DNA of 64,000 bases from Vicinamibacterales bacterium (GTDB taxonomy: Bacteria; Acidobacteriota; Vicinamibacteria; Vicinamibacterales; 2-12-FULL-66-21), in the NCBI GenBank assembly GCA_036496585.1, contig DASXLB010000020.1, positions 39,504 to 103,503 of the forward strand, in the 5' to 3' direction. Within the stretch, counting starts at the first letter, position 1; every line of letters begins with the position of its first letter. The position numbers and the translations under genes are program-made. Positions 1-7,546 of this stretch are shown in pieces. The notes beneath the pieces were generated by a model. That model made no database searches. It saw nothing but the letters and a program-made list of their open reading frames with translations, and had not been told where the DNA came from.

Positions 1-1
1 T

Positions 2-271
2 AACCTGGCGATCAAGGGACGGATCACGGGCGGCGAGCACATCGAGCCGGCGGATCTCGACCTGACCGGCCGCGTCACCATCGATGCCGATCAGCACCTG
101 CTGCGGATCGGCGGTATCACCGCGGCTACACCGGACCAGCGCCGCGTCGATCCCAAGATCGATCCGAGCCATGTGCGGTCGTACCAATTCGACGGGGATC
201 TGCTCAAGACCACGACGAAGAACGCCGACGGCGCGACGACCGCGACGATCACCTGGAAGAAGGTCGGCTGA
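2..271 (+). CDS. C-terminal part of a lipocalin-like protein (5' end outside window)
   Basis: An open frame enters from the left edge and ends at TGA 269-271, giving the last 89 residues. The visible part alternates short hydrophobic and charged strands and has a stretch RSYQFDGDLLKTTTK followed by a TWKKVG end. This pattern resembles the last strands of lipocalin-like (Lipocalin_5 type) small beta-barrels, where a YxxDGDxLxL turn closes the barrel. The start, any signal peptide and the full length cannot be seen. The next gene on the same strand begins about 75 nt downstream behind its own predicted promoter, so this is probably the end of a separate transcript. The family call is by resemblance only. 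Confidence 0.5.
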   Translation, partial: NLAIKGRITGGEHIEPADLDLTGRVTIDADQHLLRIGGITAATPDQRRVDPKIDPSHVRSYQFDGDLLKTTTKNADGATTATITWKKVG

Positions 272-282
272 GCGGGGCCCCG

Positions 283-325
283 TGCCGATTCCGCATAGGC
301 CGCGCCGGTAGGCAGGGCGTATGGT
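283..325 (+). promoter_or_regulatory. Box A promoter 1: TGCCG-N5-GCATAG plus -10
   Basis: Box TGCCGATTCCGCATAG lies at 283-298. After 21 nt comes TATGGT (320-325), a plausible -10 hexamer, which puts the transcription start near 332. No -35 hexamer is visible; the box occupies that position, as an activator site would. It precedes the secreted protein gene starting at 345 or 351. Confidence 0.6.
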
Positions 326-350
326 CGCAGACGGACCTCGAAGGATGGAC

Positions 351-911
351 GTGACCACGACCACGAAAACGATCCTCGGCGTGCTGTTGGCCGCTGCGTC
401 GCTGTCGGCGCAGGACGCCAATCTCACCTTTACCGCGACCGCGACGATCAGTTCGCCCGCCAAGAAGGCGTCGCTGCCGGTGACGGTCCACATCGATCGG
501 TTCATCGCCGATGCCGATCGCGACAAGTTGAAAGTGGCGCTCTTGGCGCACGACCAGTCCGCGCTGAAGAAGCAGCTCGCGTCGCTGCCCGACCTTGGCT
601 CCATTACGGTCGTCGAGAAGCAGACGCCGATCAAGTACGCCTATGCGCGGCCGACCGCCAGCGGCCGCCTGATCACCGTGGTGACGGCCCAACCGGTCTA
701 TTTCCTCGGCGGTGGCGAGAAGAACGCGAAACCCAAGGCGGGCTATGACCTCGCGCTGGCGCTGCTCGTGCTCGACGGGAGCGACAGCGGCGACGGCGAG
801 CTCGACCCGGCGGTCAAAGTGAAGCTGGAGAATGGAGCGATCGTCACCGATGGTTATGGCAGCGAGAAAGTTCGCCTCGTCAAGGTTGTCAAGGTCGGCA
901 AGGTCCAGTAG
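351..911 (+). CDS. Small secreted protein, five-member local family, member A
   Basis: The product is about 186 residues with a typical signal peptide (TKTILGVLLAAASLSAQ) and then one beta-rich domain of about 165 residues. Four other genes in the window (8910, 15664, 16258 and 17961) encode the same domain. Shared landmarks are an IDRF/IDKY strand, a helix rich in Leu and Lys, a YAR/RWAR block, a QPVYF-LGGG turn and a KAGYDLA strand. Three starts compete. GTG 351 has AAGGA at 341-345 at good spacing; ATG 345 sits on that site; ATG 321 lies inside the predicted -10 hexamer and is unlikely. I chose 351. I do not recognise the family and assign no function; it is probably periplasmic or exported. 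Confidence 0.75.
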   Translation: MTTTTKTILGVLLAAASLSAQDANLTFTATATISSPAKKASLPVTVHIDRFIADADRDKLKVALLAHDQSALKKQLASLPDLGSITVVEKQTPIKYAYARPTASGRLITVVTAQPVYFLGGGEKNAKPKAGYDLALALLVLDGSDSGDGELDPAVKVKLENGAIVTDGYGSEKVRLVKVVKVGKVQ

Positions 912-1296
912 GCCGGCGCCAGCCCCCGCACCGGCGCTCCGGAGCGACGGCGCCAACGTCTATCGCGCCGACATCAGCGGGCGGCTCACCGAGGATGGCC
1001 TGAAGGCGCTGCAGCGCGCCGCCGCTCAGGAGATCCGCCGCGGCGGCCGCCTCCGTCTGCTGATCGTGCTCAAGGAGTTCGAGGGCTGGGACAACGGCGC
1101 CGGCCGCGATCTCGGCTTCTACATCCGTCACGGCAGCGACATCGAGCGGATCGCGATCGTCGGCGACGAGCGGTGGCAAAGCGAGGCGCTGATGTTCGCC
1201 GGGGCCGGGCTGCGCAAGGCGCCGGTGGTGTATTTCAGGAGCCGCGACGCCCTACAGGCGGCCAGCTGGGTCGCCGAAGATCTCTCTCCATCGTGA
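856..1296 (+). CDS. SpoIIAA-like / STAS-fold protein
   Basis: The conserved part begins near codon 951 (NVYRADISGRLT) and runs to the end. It includes an RLRLLIVLKEFEGW strand-turn and an IERIAIVGDERWQ strand, the hallmarks of the SpoIIAA-like (PF11964) branch of the STAS fold. These are small cytosolic proteins of mostly unknown role. The start is unresolved: no ATG, GTG or TTG exists between the end of the previous gene (911) and the domain. The in-frame ATGs at 832, 850 and 856, and a TTG at 886, all lie inside the previous gene in another frame. The gene therefore overlaps its neighbour by 26-80 nt and is probably translationally coupled to it. The first 30 or so residues of any choice are low-complexity Ser/Arg/Pro/Ala. 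Confidence 0.7.
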   Translation: MAARKFASSRLSRSARSSRPAPAPAPALRSDGANVYRADISGRLTEDGLKALQRAAAQEIRRGGRLRLLIVLKEFEGWDNGAGRDLGFYIRHGSDIERIAIVGDERWQSEALMFAGAGLRKAPVVYFRSRDALQAASWVAEDLSPS

Positions 1297-1316
1297 CTGC
1301 GAAGGATTCTCCTTTT

Positions 1317-2363
1317 ATGCATCCGTCACTCATTCGCTCTTATCCCACCGACAGTCACCCGTTTGCGCCGCTGCCGGCGCGCCGGGCCGCGCCCGGCGGC
1401 GTCGCTCCCTTCACCGATCCTCAGATCGCGGAAGGTCAGTCGATCGTCGGACAGAGCCCGGCGATGCGCTACGTCATCGAACAGATTCACCAGGTCGCGG
1501 CGACCGATTCGACCGTCCTCCTGCTCGGCGAGACCGGCACCGGCAAGGAGCTGCTCGCCACCGAGATCCACCAGTGCAGCGCGCGCCGCGGCCGCAACAT
1601 GGTCCGCGTCAATTGCGCCGCCATTCCCGGCACCCTGATCGAGAGCGAGCTGTTCGGACGCGAGAAGGGAGCGTTCACCGGCGCGCTGGCCCGCCAGATC
1701 GGCCGCTTCGAGCTGGCCGACCGATCGACGCTGTTCCTCGACGAGATCGGCGACCTGCCGCTCGAAGTCCAGATCAAGCTCCTGCGCGTCCTCGAGGAGC
1801 GCGAAATCGAACGCCTCGGCAGTCCGCGCACCATCCGCGTCGACACCCGGATCATTGCCGCCACCCACCGCAACCTCGAGCAGCGCATCGCCGAGGACAC
1901 GTTCCGGGACGATCTTTACTACCGGCTGAACGTGTTTCCGGTCGTCGTGCCGCCGCTGCGCGACCGCGGCGACGACGTGGTGCTCATCGCCTGGCGGTTC
2001 GTGCTCGAGTTCGCCAAGGCGTTCGGCAAGCAGATCGACAGCATCGATGAGGAGAGCTTGGTCGCGATGCGCCAGTACACCTGGCCCGGCAACGTCCGCG
2101 AGCTCCGCAACGTCGTCGAGCGCGCGATGATTACCGCGCGCGGGCCGCGACTGGCGATCGCTGTGCCGCAGGCCCCCTCCGGCACCTCGGCGCGCAGCGC
2201 GCGCCTCTGCGACGTCGAACGCGAGCACATTCGCAGCGTGCTCGAGAGCTCCGGCTGGCGCATTCGCGGCGTCGGCGGCGCCGCCGATCGCCTCGGCCTG
2301 CGTCCGACGACCCTCGAGACCAGAATGGTCAAGCTCGGCCTGAAGCGGCCCCGCCCGGCCTGA
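1317..2363 (+). CDS. Sigma-54-dependent transcriptional activator (AAA+ plus HTH, no receiver)
   Basis: The 348-residue protein is an enhancer-binding protein that would remodel the sigma-54 RNA polymerase holoenzyme using ATP. Walker A GETGTGKE is at residues 71-78, the GAFTGA loop that contacts sigma-54 is intact at 118-123, and Walker B LFLDEIGD is near 139-146. The arginine-finger region and the WPGNVREL sensor II block follow. A short Fis-like HTH closes the protein (GGAADRLGLRPTTLETRM). The first 40 residues hold no recognisable sensor or receiver domain, so it resembles PspF in being regulated in trans or by level. ATG 1317 is chosen because the longer frame upstream runs through the STAS gene. 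I found no clear GG-N10-GC promoter in the gaps checked, so its targets probably lie elsewhere. Confidence 0.93.
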   Translation: MHPSLIRSYPTDSHPFAPLPARRAAPGGVAPFTDPQIAEGQSIVGQSPAMRYVIEQIHQVAATDSTVLLLGETGTGKELLATEIHQCSARRGRNMVRVNCAAIPGTLIESELFGREKGAFTGALARQIGRFELADRSTLFLDEIGDLPLEVQIKLLRVLEEREIERLGSPRTIRVDTRIIAATHRNLEQRIAEDTFRDDLYYRLNVFPVVVPPLRDRGDDVVLIAWRFVLEFAKAFGKQIDSIDEESLVAMRQYTWPGNVRELRNVVERAMITARGPRLAIAVPQAPSGTSARSARLCDVEREHIRSVLESSGWRIRGVGGAADRLGLRPTTLETRMVKLGLKRPRPA

Positions 2364-2423
2364 GCGCGGGCCGCGTCTTCCGGGCAAACGTCCGGGCCGT
2401 GGCAGTCGCGGCCAGGCCGCCGC

Positions 2424-4562
2424 TCACCAGTGCAGCACGTCATCCATGACCGACCACCGCCGCACGTGCGGTACGGCGTTGCGCCCCTGGATCCAGTGCG
2501 CGAACAATTCGTCGATCGTCCCGTCCTTCTTCTTCAGATCGATCCATGTGTCGATCACTGTCGCCAGCGGGCCATCGCGGCCGGCGATGACATACGCGAG
2601 CGGCACCTTTATCGGCTGCGGCTTCGGGACGACCACCGAGTACTCCGGGTGCAGCAGCGTGTAGGCTGAGCCGCGTTCGGCGGTCAGGATGAATGCGTCG
2701 AGCTGTCCCGACTGCGCGAACATGCTCTGCACGTCAGTGAAGACGGAGAGCTGCGCCATGGGGACGCGCGCGCGGATGTTGTCAACGTAGTAGCTGGCGC
2801 CAGGGACGCCGAGGCGCAGTTTGCCCTGCGCGACGACGTCGTCCCACGTCGCGAATTCGGCGCGGCGGTAGTCGGCGACGATGAAGGCGAGCGTTTCGTC
2901 GAGGTAGGGCGTCGAATAGAGCACGTGCAGCGCGCGATCCGCGGTGACGACCGCCCCGGACATGACGAGATCGCACAGCGCAGGATCGAGGCCCTGGCTG
3001 AACAGCGTGCGGCTGACCGGCACCAGCTCGAGGCCGACGCCGAGATCGCGCGCCAGCTGATAGGCCATTTCCACGTCGAGGCCGACCAGTTCGCCGGCGC
3101 TGTTGGTGAAGGCGTAGGGCAGGCTGTCCTCGAAGTAGCCGACGCGCACCAGCTTCCGCGAGCGGATGCGGTCGAGCACCGATCCCGTCAGCGGCGGAAG
3201 CGCCGGCGCGGCTGAGTCGAAGACGTGCGCCTCGCCGCGGTTCCTGATCGCGTGCATGCCGGCGAGCACCTTGTCGCGGTCGTAGCCGGAGCCGGCAAAA
3301 CGCTCGGCGACCAGATGCGTGCCGCCCACCGTCGCGACGACGAACATGGCGGTTGTCAGCGCGAAACGGAGCAGCTTCCCGGCGTCGAACCGGAGCGCGC
3401 CGCCAGCCGCGCAGGCGCCGATGAGGGCGACCGCAATCGTGTGGACGGCCGAGAGCAGCGTGCCGAACCGCGCGTTGACGACGCTCGTCGCCAGGAACAG
3501 CTGGAACGTATCGGCGGGCACGTGGAACATGTCGAGCAGGAACGGCACCGCCACGTTCAGGCTGCCGAACAGCGTCAGGATCCCCGTCGTCCCGAGCGCC
3601 GGATAGTCCTTCAGCGGCAGGGGCGCGCCCGAGAACCAGGCGGCGAAGAGCACGAAGCTGAGGGACATGATCTTTGCGGTGTGCGGAAAATTGTAGGCCG
3701 CGGGAATGATCACCTCGGGCAGCCGCTCGTCCTCGCCGGGCAACGCTGCGTAGGTGCGCAGCAGCTGGCGCGATTTCTCGACGAGCAGCGGCAGCACCAC
3801 GAAGAGGCTGCCGGTGGTGAAGGCCATCACCAGCGCGTCGCGCGTGCACGACAGCACCGCGCGGTGCGGGATCGGCGTGAGCGCCGCCACCAGGCCGGGC
3901 AGCACCCAGAACGTCAGCAGCAGCGCGATCGCCACGTAAGCCAGCAGGTACACCTGCAGCTTGGCCGCCTGCTCGGGGTCGAACGTGCCGGCGACGACGG
4001 CCGCGATGGCGAACAGGCCGTAGGGTGTCAGCGAGACGATGAAACGCGCGACGCCCTCGAGCGCGTTGTTGAGGACGGCGATCACGCCGAGCGCGATCTG
4101 CTTGTCGCGCACGCCGATGAGCGCCACGCCGAGCAGGGCGCTGAACAGGACCACCGCGGGAACGACGTTATTGGCCAGCGCGTAGAACGGATTGGCGGGG
4201 ATGTAGAGCCCGATCAGGTCGAGCGGCGGCGTGTCTTCGAGCAGCGTCGTGCTGAAGAACGACGCCGACTGAATCGGCGGGAACATCAGCGGGAACAGGA
4301 ATACCGCGGCGAGCGCGACGACCGAGAAGCCGAGCAGCAGCAGGCCGACCCGCGAGCCGAGCCGCGCCGCCTCCTGCCGGGTGAGCGAGCCGAGACCGCC
4401 GATGAGCGACATCGCCACGTACGGCAGCACCGTCATCTGCAGGAGCTTGATGTAGGCGTCTGCCCACACCTGCAGCGACGCCGCGCGTTCGCCAATGAAC
4501 AGGCCGACCGCGATCCCGGCCGCGAGGCCGATGAAGACCTTCGCGGTCAAGCCGAGCTTCAC
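2424..4562 (-). CDS. Sodium/dicarboxylate symporter fused to a periplasmic solute-binding domain
   Basis: One 712-residue protein joins two families. Residues 1 to about 420 are a DAACS (glutamate/C4-dicarboxylate symporter) transporter starting GLTAKVFIGLAAGIAVGL, with helices and hairpins in the usual order. After the last core helix there is an extra hydrophobic segment (LLRFALTTAMFVVATVGGTHLV). It is followed by a family-3 solute-binding domain of about 250 residues (RSRKLVRVGYFEDSLPYAF, then GLDVEMAYQLARDLG). The extra segment would put the binding domain in the periplasm. The signatures for substrate and Na+ are altered: the region of the NMDGT motif reads YNFPHTA, and the usual Asp/Arg/Asn helix-8 motif is not apparent. 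The GTG start at 4562 overlaps the stop of the upstream gene by 4 nt (GTGA), so translation is coupled. Confidence 0.85.
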   Translation of the reverse strand: MKLGLTAKVFIGLAAGIAVGLFIGERAASLQVWADAYIKLLQMTVLPYVAMSLIGGLGSLTRQEAARLGSRVGLLLLGFSVVALAAVFLFPLMFPPIQSASFFSTTLLEDTPPLDLIGLYIPANPFYALANNVVPAVVLFSALLGVALIGVRDKQIALGVIAVLNNALEGVARFIVSLTPYGLFAIAAVVAGTFDPEQAAKLQVYLLAYVAIALLLTFWVLPGLVAALTPIPHRAVLSCTRDALVMAFTTGSLFVVLPLLVEKSRQLLRTYAALPGEDERLPEVIIPAAYNFPHTAKIMSLSFVLFAAWFSGAPLPLKDYPALGTTGILTLFGSLNVAVPFLLDMFHVPADTFQLFLATSVVNARFGTLLSAVHTIAVALIGACAAGGALRFDAGKLLRFALTTAMFVVATVGGTHLVAERFAGSGYDRDKVLAGMHAIRNRGEAHVFDSAAPALPPLTGSVLDRIRSRKLVRVGYFEDSLPYAFTNSAGELVGLDVEMAYQLARDLGVGLELVPVSRTLFSQGLDPALCDLVMSGAVVTADRALHVLYSTPYLDETLAFIVADYRRAEFATWDDVVAQGKLRLGVPGASYYVDNIRARVPMAQLSVFTDVQSMFAQSGQLDAFILTAERGSAYTLLHPEYSVVVPKPQPIKVPLAYVIAGRDGPLATVIDTWIDLKKKDGTIDELFAHWIQGRNAVPHVRRWSVMDDVLHW

Positions 4563-5905
4563 AAGTCGCTGCCCCGGCCGTTCTGCGCCGCAAGTCGGCG
4601 GTTGAGCGCCATGGCCGCGGCCAGCCAGCCGACGGTGAGCGCGATGTTGATCGCTGCGAACACCGGAATCGCGAACGACGCGAGCTCGCCGGTGTAGACG
4701 ATGGCGGCCGAGATCACGTCGCCAGCGCGGACGCAGAAGGAATCGACCGCCTGCTTCGCCTTGTACTTCGCCTGGCGGCTGGTCGGCAGCCACAACGCCT
4801 GCTTGGTGGTGTTGCTCAGCGAGTAGTCGAGTGAGTTGTCCACCGTCTTGACGATCCGCATCGCCCCGAACGACGGCACGCCGAGCATCAGCAGATAGCC
4901 CGCGCCGGCGACGATCGGGTGAATCAGCAGCGAGCGGCCGACGCCGAGATACTTGAAGACCCGCGACACGACGAACATCTGCAGCAGCAGGCCGATCAGG
5001 TTCACGTAGCTGAAGAAGCCGGCGTAGGTGGCGCCGATGTACTGGCCGCGCGCCGCCTGGCTGGCGGCGCCGTCGCCGAACCGCGCCACCGCGTCCTGGA
5101 CGACGAAGCGCCCGAACAGGTATTCGCCGCCGGTGTTGACGACGTTGAGCAGCAGGACGAGCAGCCCGATCAGCATCAGGTAGCGGTCGGAGAAGAGCAT
5201 GCCGAAGCCGCTCTGGCCGTCGCCGACCGGCGCATCCTCGATCCGCGCCTGCGGCTTGGACCGGTCCGTACTGCTGATCTGCCGATTGGCCAGCCGGGCC
5301 AGGAGCACGCACAGGACGAGCGCCACCGTGCCGCCGGCGAGCAGCCGCATCGGCCCGAACGTCTCCATCACCACGCCGGCCCGCACCGAGCCGAGCCACG
5401 CGCCGAGGCTGCTACCGACGCCAATCAACGGGAAGAGCCGTTTGCCCTGTTCCGGCGTGTAGAGATCGTTGGCAAACGCCCAGAACTGGGCGATCACCAT
5501 GACGTTGAAGATGCCGACCCACAGGAAGTAGGGCACGCCGACGCGCAGGCCGGCGCGCTCCGCCAGCGCGAACAGGACGATGTTCGAGGCGAAGAACAGC
5601 GAAACCCACGACACGAGCTGGATGCGGTTCACCCGCGACGCGAAGGCGCCGTACGCCGGCACGAGGATCAGCAGCAGCAGGGCCTGACCGGCCGATGCGT
5701 AGCTCTTCACCTCGGCCCCCCCTTCCGAGAGGATGAACACTTCCCGCGCCGTCTTCAGCAGGTAGTAGCCGCTGAGCAGCAGGAACATCATCGTCGTCAG
5801 GAGCAGGACGCCGGCCGCCTCCCCTGCATGGACGTCGGCGATCGGCGAGAGGAGCCGCTCGAGCGTCCCTTTCGCCGGCTGTGCGCCTGGTTCAGCGGCC
5901 GCCAC
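4559..5905 (-). CDS. NTP/NDP exchange transporter (ADP/ATP translocase, Tlc/Npt family)
   Basis: The 448-residue membrane protein has about 11-12 hydrophobic segments and the features of bacterial-plastid ATP/ADP translocases: an early YYLLKTAREVF block in helix 1-2, an ALAERAGL loop, QFWAFANDLYTPEQGKRLFP, and a late NTTKQALWLPTSRQAKYKAKQAVDSF-type region (only parts quoted here: NTTKQALWLPT and YKAKQAVD). Known members in Chlamydia, Rickettsia and plastids exchange cytosolic and external nucleotides; free-living bacteria carry homologues of unproven substrate. It overlaps the upstream gene by 14 nt and the downstream symporter by 4 nt, so all are co-translated. In this operon it could move ATP across the inner membrane for the exported protein encoded just upstream, but that is inference. 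Confidence 0.85.
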   Translation of the reverse strand: MAAAEPGAQPAKGTLERLLSPIADVHAGEAAGVLLLTTMMFLLLSGYYLLKTAREVFILSEGGAEVKSYASAGQALLLLILVPAYGAFASRVNRIQLVSWVSLFFASNIVLFALAERAGLRVGVPYFLWVGIFNVMVIAQFWAFANDLYTPEQGKRLFPLIGVGSSLGAWLGSVRAGVVMETFGPMRLLAGGTVALVLCVLLARLANRQISSTDRSKPQARIEDAPVGDGQSGFGMLFSDRYLMLIGLLVLLLNVVNTGGEYLFGRFVVQDAVARFGDGAASQAARGQYIGATYAGFFSYVNLIGLLLQMFVVSRVFKYLGVGRSLLIHPIVAGAGYLLMLGVPSFGAMRIVKTVDNSLDYSLSNTTKQALWLPTSRQAKYKAKQAVDSFCVRAGDVISAAIVYTGELASFAIPVFAAINIALTVGWLAAAMALNRRLAAQNGRGSDL

Positions 5906-7544
5906 GGTCGACTCCTGTGAGCGTCCATCCGGCGCCGCTGCGCCGGAAGAACAGGTGCACCGGTTTCTGCCATGCGGCAGGCGCCGCCGCGCCGGCAGCG
6001 ACGTCGATCTGGACGAAGTCTCCGGGCGATGACGGCAGCGCGCCAGGCGCCTTCAACGCCGTGCCGGCGGCCCGCGCCTCGCCGATCCGTTGTGTCTCGC
6101 CGGTGAGGTTGTCGAACCGGAACCACGTGGTCAGATACTCGGACGGCGCCTGGGCGACGTTGGCGCGTACGGCGGCGTTCTCGAAGTACAGTTCGGCGCT
6201 TGCGTCGAGGCGCGCGTCGACGATCGGGTTCACCGCCGGCAGGTAGGCGCGGGCGATTTTGTCGCGCCGCTGCATCAGGATCGTCGCCAGGTGGGCCTCC
6301 GCCTTCGGGTCGCTGAACTCGCCCGTGTGCACGAGCGCGCGGATCGTGTCGTCGTCGAAGGCGGCGACCCGCCTCGCCGCCCAGAACGCGTCGTCGGGCT
6401 GCATCTCGAGATAGGCGAGCGTCGGCGTGTGGGGCTTCCAGGTACGCGGGTCGAACGTTTGTGACTCGAACCGGCCGACCGAGCGGTACTCCGTGTAGTG
6501 CGCCGTCTGCCAGGGGCTCAGCGCGAAGCCGAACGACACCAGTCGTTTGAGCAGCGCGTCCCCCTCGTAGAAGTATTCGAAGCCGTCGTCCCAGTCGCGC
6601 GGTCCCTGAGGCGGCGCGATCCCGAACGTCGATCCGACGTCCTGCAGGTAGTGCCGGACCACGGACTTGCCGCCGGCCTCGACGAGGGTATCGAGCGTGT
6701 TGCCCGCCTTCAGATCGCTGAGGTTCGTCCACACGCCGAACACGCGCAAGGCACGCAGCTCGCGGCGGTGCTGGTGTTCGACCGTGTCGTTGGGGTCGTC
6801 CGGCCGCGTGCCGTCGTAACGGAACGGTCCGAGCACCTTGCCGGTCAGCAGCCGGCCGGCGGCGACGCGGTAGGTGCCGTCAGCGTTCGACGCGCAGCGT
6901 TCGAGCACGGCGTTTACGTCGTCGGGCCGCATCGGCGTACGTTTACCGGTCGGCCGCTTGACCGTGGCCTTGTCGCCGATGACGAGACGCGAGCGGTCGA
7001 TGCGGGTCACGAACGTTTCGACCTGGTTGTAGCCGAGCGCCCAGAAGATCTTGGTGGCGACGACCGTCGCGCCGCTGGCCCCCTCGGCCCATCCCGGGGT
7101 ATCGCAGGAGAGAAACCACGTCTGGCCGCTGGCGTCGGACGCGGTGAAGCCCGGTGACGCCCCCGCGCTCTTCTCCCGGGAAATCACCCAGCGCTGCGGG
7201 TTGGGCGGCGGCCCTTCGTTGGGCCCGCGGAGCAGGTCGCCGGCTGCGATGGTGCGGGGCAGCATCCGGTTGGTGAACCAGCTCGAGTCCGGCACCTCGT
7301 CGATCGTGTTGGCGTTCTTCGCGCGCACGTTCGACGGCTGCCGCGACTGGGTGACGAACAGGTTGTAGGTGATCTCGTAGAGCAGGCCGATGTCGAACGG
7401 CGCCGCCTTGGAGGCGTCGCGGCTCTCGGGCTCGCGGGCGAGCGGATCGTCCGCGTAGAACCTCGGGGCCGGCGCGGCGGCGAGCGCGACGCCGAGCCCC
7501 AGCGCGAGGGCAAGCGCGGCGGAGGTGCGCGGGAACCTGGCCAT
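5892..7544 (-). CDS. Secreted protein with kinase-like DLKxxN and DVG signatures
   Basis: The 550-residue protein has a signal peptide (residues 1-24, ending ALAAAPA). I recognise no named family. Several blocks recall the protein-kinase-like fold of the HipA/CotH/FAM20 type. They are a strand-turn TASDASGQTWFLSCD (135-148), a helix ATKIFWALGY (163-172), a loop SDLKAGNTL (276-284) that looks like a catalytic loop, and YLQDVGSTFG (299-308), 20 residues after the Asn, like the metal-binding DFG. HQHRRE at 257-262 precedes the loop. The position where a strand-3 Lys is expected reads FLSCD, so ATP binding is uncertain. The C-terminal 200 residues are a separate unrecognised region. ATG 7544 lies 2 nt after the stop of the barrel gene; the 3' end overlaps the exchanger gene by 14 nt. 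Confidence 0.6.
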   Translation of the reverse strand: MARFPRTSAALALALGLGVALAAAPAPRFYADDPLAREPESRDASKAAPFDIGLLYEITYNLFVTQSRQPSNVRAKNANTIDEVPDSSWFTNRMLPRTIAAGDLLRGPNEGPPPNPQRWVISREKSAGASPGFTASDASGQTWFLSCDTPGWAEGASGATVVATKIFWALGYNQVETFVTRIDRSRLVIGDKATVKRPTGKRTPMRPDDVNAVLERCASNADGTYRVAAGRLLTGKVLGPFRYDGTRPDDPNDTVEHQHRRELRALRVFGVWTNLSDLKAGNTLDTLVEAGGKSVVRHYLQDVGSTFGIAPPQGPRDWDDGFEYFYEGDALLKRLVSFGFALSPWQTAHYTEYRSVGRFESQTFDPRTWKPHTPTLAYLEMQPDDAFWAARRVAAFDDDTIRALVHTGEFSDPKAEAHLATILMQRRDKIARAYLPAVNPIVDARLDASAELYFENAAVRANVAQAPSEYLTTWFRFDNLTGETQRIGEARAAGTALKAPGALPSSPGDFVQIDVAAGAAAPAAWQKPVHLFFRRSGAGWTLTGVDRGGR

Positions 7545-7546
7545 GG

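Noticed and set aside
283-298. Box A as a sigma-54 promoter served by the activator at 1317
   Set aside because: The box lacks the GG-N10-GC spacing of the -24/-12 elements, and a TAnnnT hexamer at constant distance argues for sigma-70-type polymerase.
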